DNA from: Verrucomicrobiales bacterium
GTDB lineage: Bacteria; Verrucomicrobiota; Verrucomicrobiia; Verrucomicrobiales; DEV007
Length of the DNA stretch: 64,000 bases
Assembly: GCA_028047635.1 (NCBI GenBank)
Contig: JAOFXR010000004.1
Location: forward strand, 1 to 64,000
Direction: 5' to 3'
The translations under genes and the position numbers were made by a program. The notes under the pieces were generated by a model, which worked only from the letters and a program-made list of their open reading frames with translations, was not told where the DNA came from and ran no database searches. This document shows, one piece after another, positions 49,114-59,386 of the stretch. The first letter of the stretch is position 1. Each line of letters opens with the position of its first letter.

Positions 49114-49917
49114 CTACTCCCCCACATTCGAGCTGAGCTCATCTCTGGCGGCATCCATCAAAGGGGCAAAATCACTATTTTTCAAAAGCCGGTCAACGAT
49201 CTGACGCGCAAGCTGCTGCCCGGCTTCGCTGTCACTGGGATAGTGAACGCCGGCTATTTCGCGGTTTTGAGCGATCTGCGCGGCATCACGGATAAGTTGA
49301 TCACCTTGCTCCGGAACCAGCTCCATGAGCAAATAGGCAAGCAAATGAGCCTGTGTCGCATGCCCGCTGGGATAGGCAGGATGCCCAGGCACAACAATCG
49401 AGGGAATGATATCGGTCGCAAGATGATTTGGTCGCGCTCGGTTGAAAGAAGCCTTCATCTGAAAAACGATCAGCTCCATTTCGCGTTGCGCCGCATCAAG
49501 CATTCGTTTCGTTGCCGGGCGACTGGGAGCAGCCACCTGGATTTTACTCATCTCGAACCCACCCAGCTTCATCCCTGAAACTTTGATTTGCTGTTCGATG
49601 TCCGCTTTCTGTTTCTCAGTGCGTTGCGACTGCAGTTCTCTGAGATACGCAAGTTCTGCGGCGGTTCGTTCCGAACTGTTGTCCGGAGGGTGAGGCAACT
49701 TAATCACTTCCTTCCAGTCGCCGATGTATACAGGCGATCCTGAAAGATACTTCTTCAGCTTCGGGTCAAACGAAGCGCTATCCGTGAATTGCAGCCCATC
49801 AACCGCAGGATCCTGCCCCGCCCCTGAGAGGTGACGAATCGACTCAGAATCGCCTGCCTTGAGGCCGCCTGCCAGCAAAGTTAGAATGAAAAGAATGGTG
49901 ATTCTCATATTCCTCAA
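49114..49917 (-). CDS. PAP2 / class A acid phosphatase family protein
   Basis: KASFNRARPNHLATDIIPSIVVPGHPAYPSGHATQAHLLAYLL ... NREIAGVHYPSDSEAGQQLA. Confidence 0.9.
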   Translation of the reverse strand: MRNMRITILFILTLLAGGLKAGDSESIRHLSGAGQDPAVDGLQFTDSASFDPKLKKYLSGSPVYIGDWKEVIKLPHPPDNSSERTAAELAYLRELQSQRTEKQKADIEQQIKVSGMKLGGFEMSKIQVAAPSRPATKRMLDAAQREMELIVFQMKASFNRARPNHLATDIIPSIVVPGHPAYPSGHATQAHLLAYLLMELVPEQGDQLIRDAAQIAQNREIAGVHYPSDSEAGQQLARQIVDRLLKNSDFAPLMDAARDELSSNVGE

Positions 49918-50022
49918 TTAAACACCAGAGGCTCCGAACAATGCAATCAAAGGCTTTTGATTGCATTCATTTTTCAGGAAGGATTTGACCCGTTTGAGGT
50001 TCTCGTTTACGGGCCACATCCC

Positions 50023-50946
50023 ATGCAAAAATCCGCCAAAATTGACTTTTTCACCGTCGAGATCGCAGACTCAACTGATCTCGAAATCATTCTCAAGAAC
50101 CTCCATGCCCTTCCCGCCGATAGCGAGAAGCGGAACGAGGAAATGAATGACGACTGGGTTCGGCTCATTCGAGGGAAGATGAGTGAGGACGGCTACCTAG
50201 GTGACATCATGCGTATTTCCATGGCTCCTGCCGGGTTCCGGGGCAACCTTAGAGGGGATATCAAAGCGGTAGATCTCAATAAGGACGAAGGGATGGCGGA
50301 CTTTTCCGCTTTCTACTACGATTTCGAGACCTCCCTTCTCGTCCTGCAGCGCAATGGTAAAGGCGTCAGCGCCACTCAGCTTTCCCGCTATTTCAAACGC
50401 GTCGCTGACGTCGACGGCGAAGTTGAGATCAAGCCAGTGCTCCGGCCCACCGACTTGATGAAAGTGAAGGTCCTCCCCGTGATCCGCAAGATTCACATCG
50501 CTTCCTCCGTCGTTGATCTGATGACCACCATGGAAAATCTTGATGATCGAACCAAGCAGACCATCCTTGCTGCCGCTCAAGCCGAGTCCCCTGCCATCGA
50601 GCTAGTTCTCAAATCGGCTCGCGACAAAGGCGCGACACTCAATCAGGCCATCGCGATCGAAACCCTCGAATCATGGTTGAGAATCCACGATGACCTCTCC
50701 GATGAAGAGAACGAGATCGTTAAGAAAATTCTTATCACCGGCAAAGACGAATCAGGCGCCACCGTCGAATTTGATATGCTCAAAGACCGGATGTTTACGG
50801 TCATGAATTACCAGTGGGTCCCTGATGATAGAGAGCTCTGGGAGACACGCTCCAAGGAGATCCAAAAAGCCTGGGATCTGAACAAACCCGGCTTAAAGCA
50901 GACGATTGCTCAGCAGGAAGAGGCCGCATCGGAGGAGCAAGCGTAG
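50023..50946 (+). CDS. Hypothetical protein, DUF6731-like
   Basis: AKIDFFTVEIADSTDLEIILKNLHALPADS, DWVRLIRGKMSEDGYLGDIMRISMA, LLVLQRNGKGVSATQLSRYF; family assignment from memory of the motif pattern only. Confidence 0.5.
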   Translation: MQKSAKIDFFTVEIADSTDLEIILKNLHALPADSEKRNEEMNDDWVRLIRGKMSEDGYLGDIMRISMAPAGFRGNLRGDIKAVDLNKDEGMADFSAFYYDFETSLLVLQRNGKGVSATQLSRYFKRVADVDGEVEIKPVLRPTDLMKVKVLPVIRKIHIASSVVDLMTTMENLDDRTKQTILAAAQAESPAIELVLKSARDKGATLNQAIAIETLESWLRIHDDLSDEENEIVKKILITGKDESGATVEFDMLKDRMFTVMNYQWVPDDRELWETRSKEIQKAWDLNKPGLKQTIAQQEEAASEEQA

Positions 50947-50952
50947 AGCTGA

Positions 50953-53556
50953 TCATGTGTCCCATTTCTTGCGGACAACGGCTAACCAGTCATTTTTCGA
51001 ATCAGGTGCGGTGAGAAGTGTTTTCTTTTCACCTCGTGGAACGGCGACGGCATCACTCATCTCCCCGCCCTTACGTGGATTAAACCATTCAACGGTGAAA
51101 GCTCCTGTCGCAGCGGAAAGATCAAGTGATCGCTCTCCCCCATTAGGCAGATAAACGAGGTAAGTTTCCCCTTCTTTCGCAAAGCAATAGCCGGAATTAT
51201 CGTGCTCGGTATTTCCGATCAGCTCATCAGCGTTCAGCATCTCGCCAACGGGAATTTCTTCCTCTCTGAAAAACTGAAGGGCGATGTTACAAAAATCCCA
51301 ACTCATATCACGTGACCGCCAGTCCTCACAGATGAGATCATTCTGAGGGAGCTTATAGCCAAAGTAGTACTCAACGCCCCCAGCTCCACCCATCAGCGAT
51401 CCCCAAAGGACCATCTTCCTCGTATCATCGATACTCGGATTGTCGAAATTGTCAGGCATCCCCGGATACCCCGGGTCGGCGGGCATCCCTTCTGATGCGC
51501 TACCCGGCTCATCAAACGAAACCACCCAGGGAACGCCCGCTTCCGCCGAGGCCCGCGTCCATTTCACGATCTGCTTGTGGCAGTCCTTAATATTGCTGTT
51601 CTGCAACGAAGCGCCCCGAAGCACGGAGGCATTTCCGAGCAAAGGCCGGTAGACCTTATCCTGCTGGTCCGGGTAGGAATGCACAACGATGAGATGATCG
51701 TAAGGATCGGTATCAGCAATATAAGTCGCCATCGCCTTTTGCTCAGCGGTGGACTGTGTGTTCTCTTCCCCCAGATTCCAATTGAGCGCGAGCTGATGAC
51801 CAAACCGCGCGATCAATTCGCGGCAGTAGAGCTTTCGCTCAGGCCCTAACTCGCCGCCATCCAACGAAGTAGGAACCACTCCTCCTCCCGGCTTTTTGTG
51901 CCCCTTGCGATGGTCATCATTCTCGGTCTCCTGCATTTTAAAATGCAGATACATCCCCTTCGCGGTGGCGTGGTCGAAAACGAGGTTCCATTGATCGAGC
52001 TTTGAACAGTCGTAATGAAATTTCTCGTCCCGCGCGACAAAGGGCCAGATGTTGTCGCCGTCACCTCCTGCATTGTAGGTAAGAAACGAGAAGACATTGC
52101 AACCCTTGCCCGAGAGGTAATTAATCGCACCGATCATCCCTTTTCCTTTGCCGCCCTGCCAGACAGGATCGCCCGCACTCCAATCCTGGACGTGCTTGCT
52201 CCAGGTCTTAAGCGGGACCTTGTCAGGCTTACCGGCGACAGTTCCATCGAAGTCGACGTATCCGAGAAAAGTCTCCGGAGCATCCGCACCGGCCTTCATG
52301 AAATACTCGCCCGAACCCAGATGCTGAAGGTGATGTTTCCCCACATAGCTCAGGCGCCCTTTCCCGCGAAAGTCGCGGCCGGATTTGTCCGACGCGAGAA
52401 CAGAAAACGAACCTTTTCTCCCATCGAAAGGAGAGACCGCTTTTGACTTCACTCCGGCATCAATTGCCGCGCCTTCACCGCGACGAAAACTCACGGCATA
52501 ACTCCACTCACCTTCCAGGTCCGGAGCAAAATGAGCTCGCCACTGGTTTCCTGATTCAGACGAAGTTTCACCGGCATCACCGTCTGCGGCAAAGAAGCCG
52601 GGAACGAGATACGAAGCACCGGACTCATGGCTGAAGGTGACATCAAATCGATAATCCATAAACGGATTGGGCTTCGCATCCTTTTCATGAGCAAACGGTC
52701 CATCTAAAGTGAAGGAGATTTTGTGCCATTGCTTCATCTCTCCCGCGATCGCAACCTCGCCGGAACCGTCCTCCCCCCGCTCACTCGTGAGCGCCTTAAC
52801 TACTTCTTTCTTCGACACCGCAAAAGGAGCGGGCAAGGCACCGGATTTCACACCGCTCAACTTCGCAGGTCCTTCCGGAGCCGCAAAGTCGGGATCCGTC
52901 GTCATGAGCCATTGATCGAACTCGAAACCATCTTCGCGCATCGAAAACTGAATCGTATGTTCGCCCGCCTTATCGATATCGAGAAAAAGAATCCCGGGAA
53001 CACCCGTGTGCACCTCTTTGGTTCGCTGCTTACTTCCCCACACCCATTTATTTTTTCCGGTCCACTGCATTCGCTGACCGGACTCCGGCCAGGTGCCGTC
53101 AATACCGACATGCAATCCATTGTCTTCCGTTCCCGTCGAATGAGTGCGAGCCCAAACATAGTATTTACCCGGCTTACTGAAATGAACCCGGTAGCTGAGA
53201 ATCGCCATTTCCCCGGCCTGATTCATAAAGTTTTCACCGACGATTAGTTTTTCACCGTGATTCTTCCGGGTATCAGGAAGGATCTCCAAATAGCCGCCAC
53301 CGCTCGCTCCTGCGACATGAGGCGGATCGGCATCAGGCTTCAAACCTGAGTTCGCAGCATCAGCAGTCAGATACCAGGCCCTCACGCCGGCTTTCTCCTG
53401 ACGGGAAAAATGTTCCGCTTCAACGGCCACATAGCCATCGGCTTCCTGAACCACCAGATCGGTTTGGGCAACAGGCTCCGTCAGCGATTCAGCGAAGAGT
53501 TCGAGGTTCCCGCCAATGAAAGCGGCGAAAATAAGGAGAAACGATAAGTATTTCAT
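50953..53556 (-). CDS. DUF5060-containing putative glycoside hydrolase/carbohydrate-active protein
   Basis: Signal peptide, carbohydrate-binding-like N-terminal module, DUF5060-like W-H-I/S-F region (MKQWHKISFTLDGPFA), TIM-barrel-like region with NWNLGEENTQS, C-terminal collagen-binding-like module. Confidence 0.7.
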   Translation of the reverse strand: MKYLSFLLIFAAFIGGNLELFAESLTEPVAQTDLVVQEADGYVAVEAEHFSRQEKAGVRAWYLTADAANSGLKPDADPPHVAGASGGGYLEILPDTRKNHGEKLIVGENFMNQAGEMAILSYRVHFSKPGKYYVWARTHSTGTEDNGLHVGIDGTWPESGQRMQWTGKNKWVWGSKQRTKEVHTGVPGILFLDIDKAGEHTIQFSMREDGFEFDQWLMTTDPDFAAPEGPAKLSGVKSGALPAPFAVSKKEVVKALTSERGEDGSGEVAIAGEMKQWHKISFTLDGPFAHEKDAKPNPFMDYRFDVTFSHESGASYLVPGFFAADGDAGETSSESGNQWRAHFAPDLEGEWSYAVSFRRGEGAAIDAGVKSKAVSPFDGRKGSFSVLASDKSGRDFRGKGRLSYVGKHHLQHLGSGEYFMKAGADAPETFLGYVDFDGTVAGKPDKVPLKTWSKHVQDWSAGDPVWQGGKGKGMIGAINYLSGKGCNVFSFLTYNAGGDGDNIWPFVARDEKFHYDCSKLDQWNLVFDHATAKGMYLHFKMQETENDDHRKGHKKPGGGVVPTSLDGGELGPERKLYCRELIARFGHQLALNWNLGEENTQSTAEQKAMATYIADTDPYDHLIVVHSYPDQQDKVYRPLLGNASVLRGASLQNSNIKDCHKQIVKWTRASAEAGVPWVVSFDEPGSASEGMPADPGYPGMPDNFDNPSIDDTRKMVLWGSLMGGAGGVEYYFGYKLPQNDLICEDWRSRDMSWDFCNIALQFFREEEIPVGEMLNADELIGNTEHDNSGYCFAKEGETYLVYLPNGGERSLDLSAATGAFTVEWFNPRKGGEMSDAVAVPRGEKKTLLTAPDSKNDWLAVVRKKWDT

Positions 53557-53614
53557 AGATCGATTGATAAATTGGTTGTCGCCGTCTTCAAAAAACGATC
53601 GGACTAAACATCAA

Positions 53615-54539
53615 TCATTTGGGGGCATCCTTACTTTCTATGTAAGCTTTGGACTTGGAGGGGGCATCTAACACATTCTGTATTTCCCGTATTAAATCAT
53701 CGACTGTTTCGATCTTCTTTAATGGAACTGATAACCCCATCGAATCACCTGCAACATTAAGCATCAAAGCCGGTCGCGTTCGCACTCCATAGAGTTTAGC
53801 GACCCTGCGATTTCCGGTCATCTCATCGGTCATTGCCATCCGACTTGTCTTCGGTTCAACTCGAATCAGGCAAAGTACCAAATTTTTCCCGGCCCAACTG
53901 CGAAATTCCGGTGCATACAGTAATTTATTCTCGATCCTTGAACTGCTCGAGTCACCGATAATAATTATTGCGGTGAGACGGGGAATCTGGAGCGCCTCCG
54001 CTTCTTTTTCGGCCCTGACTATTTCAAGATACCATGTTGCCGCCCTACCTGAAAACTTCGCAGCCCTCGCGAGGGACTCTTCTATCTTACTTAAATCACC
54101 CCCATCCTTGAATTCACCCAGAAAGGCTTGATCACCTTCGCTCAAATTTGAAAGAGGCATGATAAACCGTTGATAGCTGCCCTTTCATTGAAACCGATTT
54201 TGCCATCCCGTTTCGCCATGATTACGACATCGATTTTTCTGCCACCCAGATCCTCGATAACCCGGCCAAGAGGAAAGGCGAGAGGATCGGGAGAGGTGTC
54301 TTTAACCATAGGGGGAGCTGACTCGTCTTCGCCCTCAACGGCTTTACTAACTTCAGTTTTAGCTTCAGCTTCCGCCTCAGTTTTAGCCACAGCAGAATCA
54401 GGAATCATCTCGACCTTCTCCTCTTCTTTAGAAATCGACTCCAGAGGATTTTTTTGTCTTTTTTATCAACCTTACTGAGGTCAGTGCAGCGAACCAGCGC
54501 GGCAGACAGGAGAATTATAAAATGGGGAAATACCTTCAT
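53615..54539 (-). pseudogene. SHD1-like + thioredoxin-fold lipoprotein broken by two -1 frameshifts
   Basis: Three consecutive ORF fragments: MKVFPHFIILLSAALVRCTDLSKVDKKDKK / NPLESISKEEEKVEMIPDSA...IEDLGGRKIDVVIMAKRDGKIGFNE / KGSYQRFIMPLSNLSEGDQAFLGEF...; each junction is repaired by one extra A in an A-run. Confidence 0.72.
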
Positions 54540-54639
54540 GGATGAATTGTAGCAGTGCATCATATGAAACATTAATTCGCTTCGCAATATTTTTGAGACA
54601 ATCTTCGACCGGCAATTTCGAAGTGGCGCCGATCCGGTT

Positions 54640-55620
54640 TCACGGGAGATTCCGAATTGGTTGCCTATGCCGAAAGCAAAGATGGGCACGAATGGACCTT
54701 CCCAAAACTGGGGCTTCATGAGATCGCAGGATCAAAGGACAACAATGCAATCCTGATCAACCAGCCGAGCCTGCTTCACAACTTCGTCCCCTTTTTAGAC
54801 AAGCGACCGAGCATTGCACCTGAAAAAAAATTCAAAGCGCTCGCAGGCCACCCCGGCCCGAGAGACAAACGCACTATGGAAGTCGCCGGCAAAGGGCTCT
54901 ACTCTTTTACTTCGCCCGATGGCATTCACTGAAAAAAGGGGGCCGAAGCCCATTGCGATGAACCCGAATCTCCCCGGCGAACATCTCTACACCACACAAA
55001 CCCATCCGTATTTTCGCGCTCCGCATCTCTACATCGCCCTGCCCACTCGCTACATTCTCAACCGGGGTGGCGATGGGAACGGCGCCGCCTCGGAACGTAA
55101 TGCCACAGACATTCTTTTCATGTCGACTCGCGCCGGATCCGACCACTTTGACCGCCCCTTTACCGAGGCCTTTATTCGCCCTGGACTCGATCCGAAGCGC
55201 TGGGACAATCGAGCCAATTATGTGGCTCTCAATGTTCACCCGACAGGACCCGCTGAAATGTCAATTTATCACCGCAGTGGCGATCGCTATGTGCTGAGAA
55301 CAGATGGTTTCGTCTCCGCTTATGCGGGATCAAAAACGGGGCGACTGCTAACTAAGCCCTTTCGTTTTTCGGGCGATACACTTGAGCTCAATGCCAGCAC
55401 CAGTGCCGCAGGCCAAATTCAGGTAGAGATACAGGATAGCGAGGGGAAAGCATTTCCCGGCTTTGAGTTCGAAAACAGTATTCCACTATTTGGCGACGGA
55501 ATCGCTTTGAAAGCCTCTTGGAAAAATGAGGTCTCTCTCTCCTCCCTGAAAGGAAAGACTGTGCAGCTGAAATTTTCCCTGCTGGAATGCGATCTCTACT
55601 CCTATCGATTTAAGGAATAA
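54640..55620 (+). pseudogene. 5'-truncated, interrupted remnant of a large secreted glycoside hydrolase-like protein
   Basis: GDSELVAYAESKDGHEWTFPKLGL...GLYSFTSPDGIH-TGA, then a different frame KPIAMNPNLPGEHLYTTQTHPYFRAPHLYIALPTRY...DILFMSTRAGSDHFDRPFTEAFIRPG...; no N-terminus or signal peptide. Confidence 0.65.
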
Positions 55621-55637
55621 AGAATCGCTCGGACAGC

Positions 55638-55799
55638 CTAGCAAAAATACTCACGGTTCCATTTATATCCGTACCAATAGCCGACGAGGCTGGCAACCGT
55701 GCTCAGGCCGAGTCCGGCAGCCATACCGAAAAAATTGCCAATCCAGAGACCGACCACCCCGAAGATAGTCGACACAATCATTGTAAAAATAAATCCCAT
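55638..55799 (-). CDS. Small 53-aa hydrophobic membrane protein
   Basis: MGFIFTMIVSTIFGVVGLWIGNFFGMAAGLGLSTVASLVGYWYGYKWNREYFC; below the ORF-track size cutoff. Confidence 0.55.
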   Translation of the reverse strand: MGFIFTMIVSTIFGVVGLWIGNFFGMAAGLGLSTVASLVGYWYGYKWNREYFC

Positions 55800-55864
55800 T
55801 TTCGTGCCCTAGTTTACGTTAGATTATGTAAATTATAACACAGAAACACGATGATGGAACCTTT

Positions 55865-56527
55865 TTATGCGATGATAAAAGGAGTGAACCGCTCAGGCAG
55901 GTCTGCTGACACTTCGATTTTCAGTCCTTCCACGGGATGGAAAAAAGTTAACCGCTGCGCGTGAAGCATCAGCCGGGGCTGCCCGACAAGCGCTGCGATC
56001 CGCTCCATTTCGGAGATATCACCATACAGATAGTCTCCCACAATCGGGAATCCCGCTCCCAGCAAATGCTTTCGTATTTGATGATAGCGCCCTGTCCCCG
56101 GAGCAACCGACAGAATCGAAAAAGGCTCACCCTCGATTTCAACGAGCCGCTCACGAATAAATTCGGTTCTCGCCGCACGAAAGGGCTCTCCTTCCTCTTT
56201 CTGTAGTCGTTCTTGAGAAACCCATTCCGGAGGAGTTTTCCCGGAGACCACCGCTGTGTATTTCTTACCGATCAGCTGATGATCGAATTGCTTCCTCATC
56301 TCCGCTTCAATGGCCGTGTCCAGCGCGAAGAGTATCACGCCAGAGGTCGGGCGATCGAGCCGGTGGACCGTTCCTACCCGTTGACCGATTTGATCACGCA
56401 CCACCTTCATCGCGATCTGACTATCAGGCTCGGGATCACGACCGGCATGAACCAGCATTCCCGCCGGCTTGTTGACCACGACAAGCCACTGATCCTGATA
56501 CAAAATTTCGAGAGACATGGGAGCCAA
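55865..56527 (-). CDS. RluA-family RNA pseudouridine synthase
   Basis: VVVNKPAGMLVHAGRD, VHRLDRPTSGVILFALD, GRYHQIRKHLLGAGFPIVGDYLYG. Confidence 0.92.
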   Translation of the reverse strand: MAPMSLEILYQDQWLVVVNKPAGMLVHAGRDPEPDSQIAMKVVRDQIGQRVGTVHRLDRPTSGVILFALDTAIEAEMRKQFDHQLIGKKYTAVVSGKTPPEWVSQERLQKEEGEPFRAARTEFIRERLVEIEGEPFSILSVAPGTGRYHQIRKHLLGAGFPIVGDYLYGDISEMERIAALVGQPRLMLHAQRLTFFHPVEGLKIEVSADLPERFTPFIIA

Positions 56528-56666
56528 GCTTAATTCGATTTTCTCAAAGAGCTTCGATAAATACTATTTGCCGGAAATTTCTGACTGGATTCACGCTAGA
56601 TATGGAGCCTTGCGAGGCGCCCCATTATCACAATATTGAGTTCTGTGTAAATTCAGCCTTCTCCCT

Positions 56667-59237
56667 ATGATTCAAAAAATCACCCTTCTGAACCTAATCG
56701 GCATCTTCAGCACCGCCGCGCTCAGTTGCGCTGCCGATTCTGATGCCAAACTTCCAGAGGTAGATCACGTTCCGATGCTCTCCTTTGAGGAAAGCCTGAA
56801 AACGTTTCAACTCCCTGAAGGCTATCATCTTGAACTCGTTGTCGGTGATCCCGTTATCAAAGAACCCGTCGTCTGCGCTTTCGACGGCAATGGTCGAATG
56901 TTCGTCGCCGAAATGCGCACCTACATGCAGAATGCCGATGCCACTGGTGAACAGGAACCCACTAGCTGCGTATCCCTTCACGAAGACACCAATGGTGATG
57001 GCAAGATGGACAAACACTCGATATTTATCGACGACCTTCTCCTCCCCCGGCAGATCCTGCCACTCGACGACCGGCTCCTCGTTCAGGAAACGAACACCCT
57101 CGACATCTTTTCCTACCGCGACACCGATGGAGACGGAGTCGCTGACGAGAAGGAGCTTTTCTTCGAAGGCGGCGAACGGGGTGGCAATATGGAGCATCAA
57201 CCCAGCGGCCTCATCTGGTCAATGGACAACTGGCTTTACACGACCTACAGCGCCTACCGTCTGCGTTACAATGGCAATGGCCTTACCCTCAAGGAGCCAA
57301 CCGCTCCTAACGGCGGACAATGGGGACTGACTCAGGATAATCACGGCAAGCCCTGGTATGTGAATGCGGGCGGCGAGATGGGACCGCTGAACTTCCAGCA
57401 ACCAATTGTCTACGGTCAGTTCAATGTCAGTGATCAGTTCGCAGTCGGCTACCGGGAAGTGTTTCCGTTAGTAGCGATTCCTGATGTGCAAGGAGGCGAA
57501 AAGCGTTTCCGCCCGGAAGAAAAAACGCTCAACCATTTCACCGCTACTTGTGGTGAAGAGGTATTCCGTGGGGACAGACTTCCTGAAGATATCAGGGGCG
57601 ACCTCCTCTTTTCCGAGCCGGTAGGCCGACTGATCCGTCGCAGCAAAGTGGACGTCAAGGAAGGCGTTACCTACCTCAAAAATGCCTACGACAAAGACGA
57701 GTTTATTCGCTCGACTGATCCTAATTTCCGCGCCGTCAATATGGTGACTGCCCCTGATGGCTGTCTCTACATCGTAGACATGTATCGAGGCATTATTCAG
57801 CAGGGCAACTGGACGAAACCCGGTTCCTACCTGAGAGGCGTGATCGATCAATACGGGTTTGGAAAAAATGTCGGACGTGGTCGCATTTACCGGGTCGTTC
57901 ATGATGATTTCGAACGCGGACCACAACCGAACATGCTGGACGAATCCCCGGCTGAACTCGTAGCTCATCTCGAACACCCCAATGGTTGGTGGAGAGACAC
58001 CGCTCAGAAACTTCTCATTCTCAAAGGGTATTCAAGCATCACTCCTGCGCTAGTGAAGATGGTCGACAGCAGTGAACACTATCTCGCAAAAATGCATGCG
58101 CTCTGGACGCTCGAAGGACTTGGTGCAGCTACTCCTGAAATCATCCAGGCTGCCGCGAAAGATTCTCACCCTCAGGTAAGACGAGCAGCGATTCGCGTGA
58201 GCGAAACCTTGCTCAAAGCCGGTGACGAATCTCTCGCTCCTATGGTTCGCTTCCTCGCAGGCGACGCAGACGCAGACGTAGCCGTCCAGGCAATGATGAC
58301 CGCTAAACTACTGAAATGGAAAGATCACAAAGAGCTGATCCAATCGACCATGGCATCGAACCAAACACTCGGCGTTCAGGCATTCGGAAAGCAAATGCTG
58401 ACCGGTGGACAGGCCATGCCCAAGAAACTGACTAACGAGCAGATTACCCAATACAACAAAGGTAAGGCCACCTACGGAGCCCTTTGCTTTGCCTGCCATG
58501 GGGCAGACGGAAAAGGAATGGCGCTCCCCGGCACCGAAATGACACTGGCTCCATCACTCGCTGACTCATCCATTATTTCAGGCAACCGGGAGTTGGCAGT
58601 CAAAGTGGTTCTTCATGGCCTCACCGGCCCAATAGAAGGGAAAACTTACCCCGGGGAAATGATCTCTATGGAATCGAACGGAGACGCCTGGATTGCCGAA
58701 GTGCTTTCCTACCTGAGGAACAGCTTCGGTAACAGTCTGGGATTCATTTCGGCGGGAGAAGTCGCCGACGTGCGGAAGGCCAACCAATCTAGAAAAACAC
58801 CCTGGAATCACGAAGAGCTGATGGCCTCCGTTCCACAGTCATTACCCGACAAACAGAATTGGAAGTTAAGCTCCAGCCACGGTTCCAAAGATTTGGATGG
58901 CTGCGTCGATGGAGATCTCACCACCCGATGGACGACTGGGAAAAGTATGAGCAACGGCATGTGGATTCAGGTCGAACTGCCAGAACCCGCTCTCGTTAGC
59001 GGAGTCACCTTGAATGCAGGCACCTCAAGAAGTGACTACCCACGCGGCTACAGCATCGAACTTTCGGAAGACGGGGTGAACTGGAAGAGCAAAGTCAAAA
59101 AGGGAGAAGGCAAAACTGCAATCACTCAAATAGAATTCGAAGAGGACGCAGCCAAGTTTGTAAAGATCACTCAGACCGGAGAGCACAGGCTCTACTGGTC
59201 GATTCATGATCTCGAAGTGCTGGGGAAAACGAAGTAG
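56667..59237 (+). CDS. PVC-type heme-binding CxxCH protein (propeller + HEAT + cytochrome c) with a C-terminal F5/8C-like domain
   Basis: EVDHVPMLSFEESLKTFQLPEGYHLELVVGDPVIKEPVVCAFDGNGRMFVAEMRTY; YGALCFACHGADGKGMALPG; C-terminal DGDLTTRWTTGKSMSNGMWIQVELPEPALVSGVTLN. Confidence 0.9.
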   Translation: MIQKITLLNLIGIFSTAALSCAADSDAKLPEVDHVPMLSFEESLKTFQLPEGYHLELVVGDPVIKEPVVCAFDGNGRMFVAEMRTYMQNADATGEQEPTSCVSLHEDTNGDGKMDKHSIFIDDLLLPRQILPLDDRLLVQETNTLDIFSYRDTDGDGVADEKELFFEGGERGGNMEHQPSGLIWSMDNWLYTTYSAYRLRYNGNGLTLKEPTAPNGGQWGLTQDNHGKPWYVNAGGEMGPLNFQQPIVYGQFNVSDQFAVGYREVFPLVAIPDVQGGEKRFRPEEKTLNHFTATCGEEVFRGDRLPEDIRGDLLFSEPVGRLIRRSKVDVKEGVTYLKNAYDKDEFIRSTDPNFRAVNMVTAPDGCLYIVDMYRGIIQQGNWTKPGSYLRGVIDQYGFGKNVGRGRIYRVVHDDFERGPQPNMLDESPAELVAHLEHPNGWWRDTAQKLLILKGYSSITPALVKMVDSSEHYLAKMHALWTLEGLGAATPEIIQAAAKDSHPQVRRAAIRVSETLLKAGDESLAPMVRFLAGDADADVAVQAMMTAKLLKWKDHKELIQSTMASNQTLGVQAFGKQMLTGGQAMPKKLTNEQITQYNKGKATYGALCFACHGADGKGMALPGTEMTLAPSLADSSIISGNRELAVKVVLHGLTGPIEGKTYPGEMISMESNGDAWIAEVLSYLRNSFGNSLGFISAGEVADVRKANQSRKTPWNHEELMASVPQSLPDKQNWKLSSSHGSKDLDGCVDGDLTTRWTTGKSMSNGMWIQVELPEPALVSGVTLNAGTSRSDYPRGYSIELSEDGVNWKSKVKKGEGKTAITQIEFEEDAAKFVKITQTGEHRLYWSIHDLEVLGKTK

Positions 59238-59386
59238 GCCGAAGGTTCCTCTAGTCACCCTTTCCAATCAAAGAATGGTAGGAATTGCAGCGTAAGTTGA
59301 GTTTCAATAAACTACGAACAACTTAAGTTTCTATTTGCAGGACGGCAAACCGTGCGCGAACCAAATAGACGGTTATTCAGCGCGCA

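Noticed and set aside
54440-54460. Programmed -1 frameshift at the 7-A run
   Set aside because: A second independent -1 break downstream in the same gene makes decay or homopolymer error more likely than programmed recoding
54925-54935. TGA in the GH-like remnant (SPDGIH-TGA-KK) as a second selenocysteine
   Set aside because: Position corresponds to a Trp-like residue, no redox motif, and the frame is broken right after; best read as decay or error
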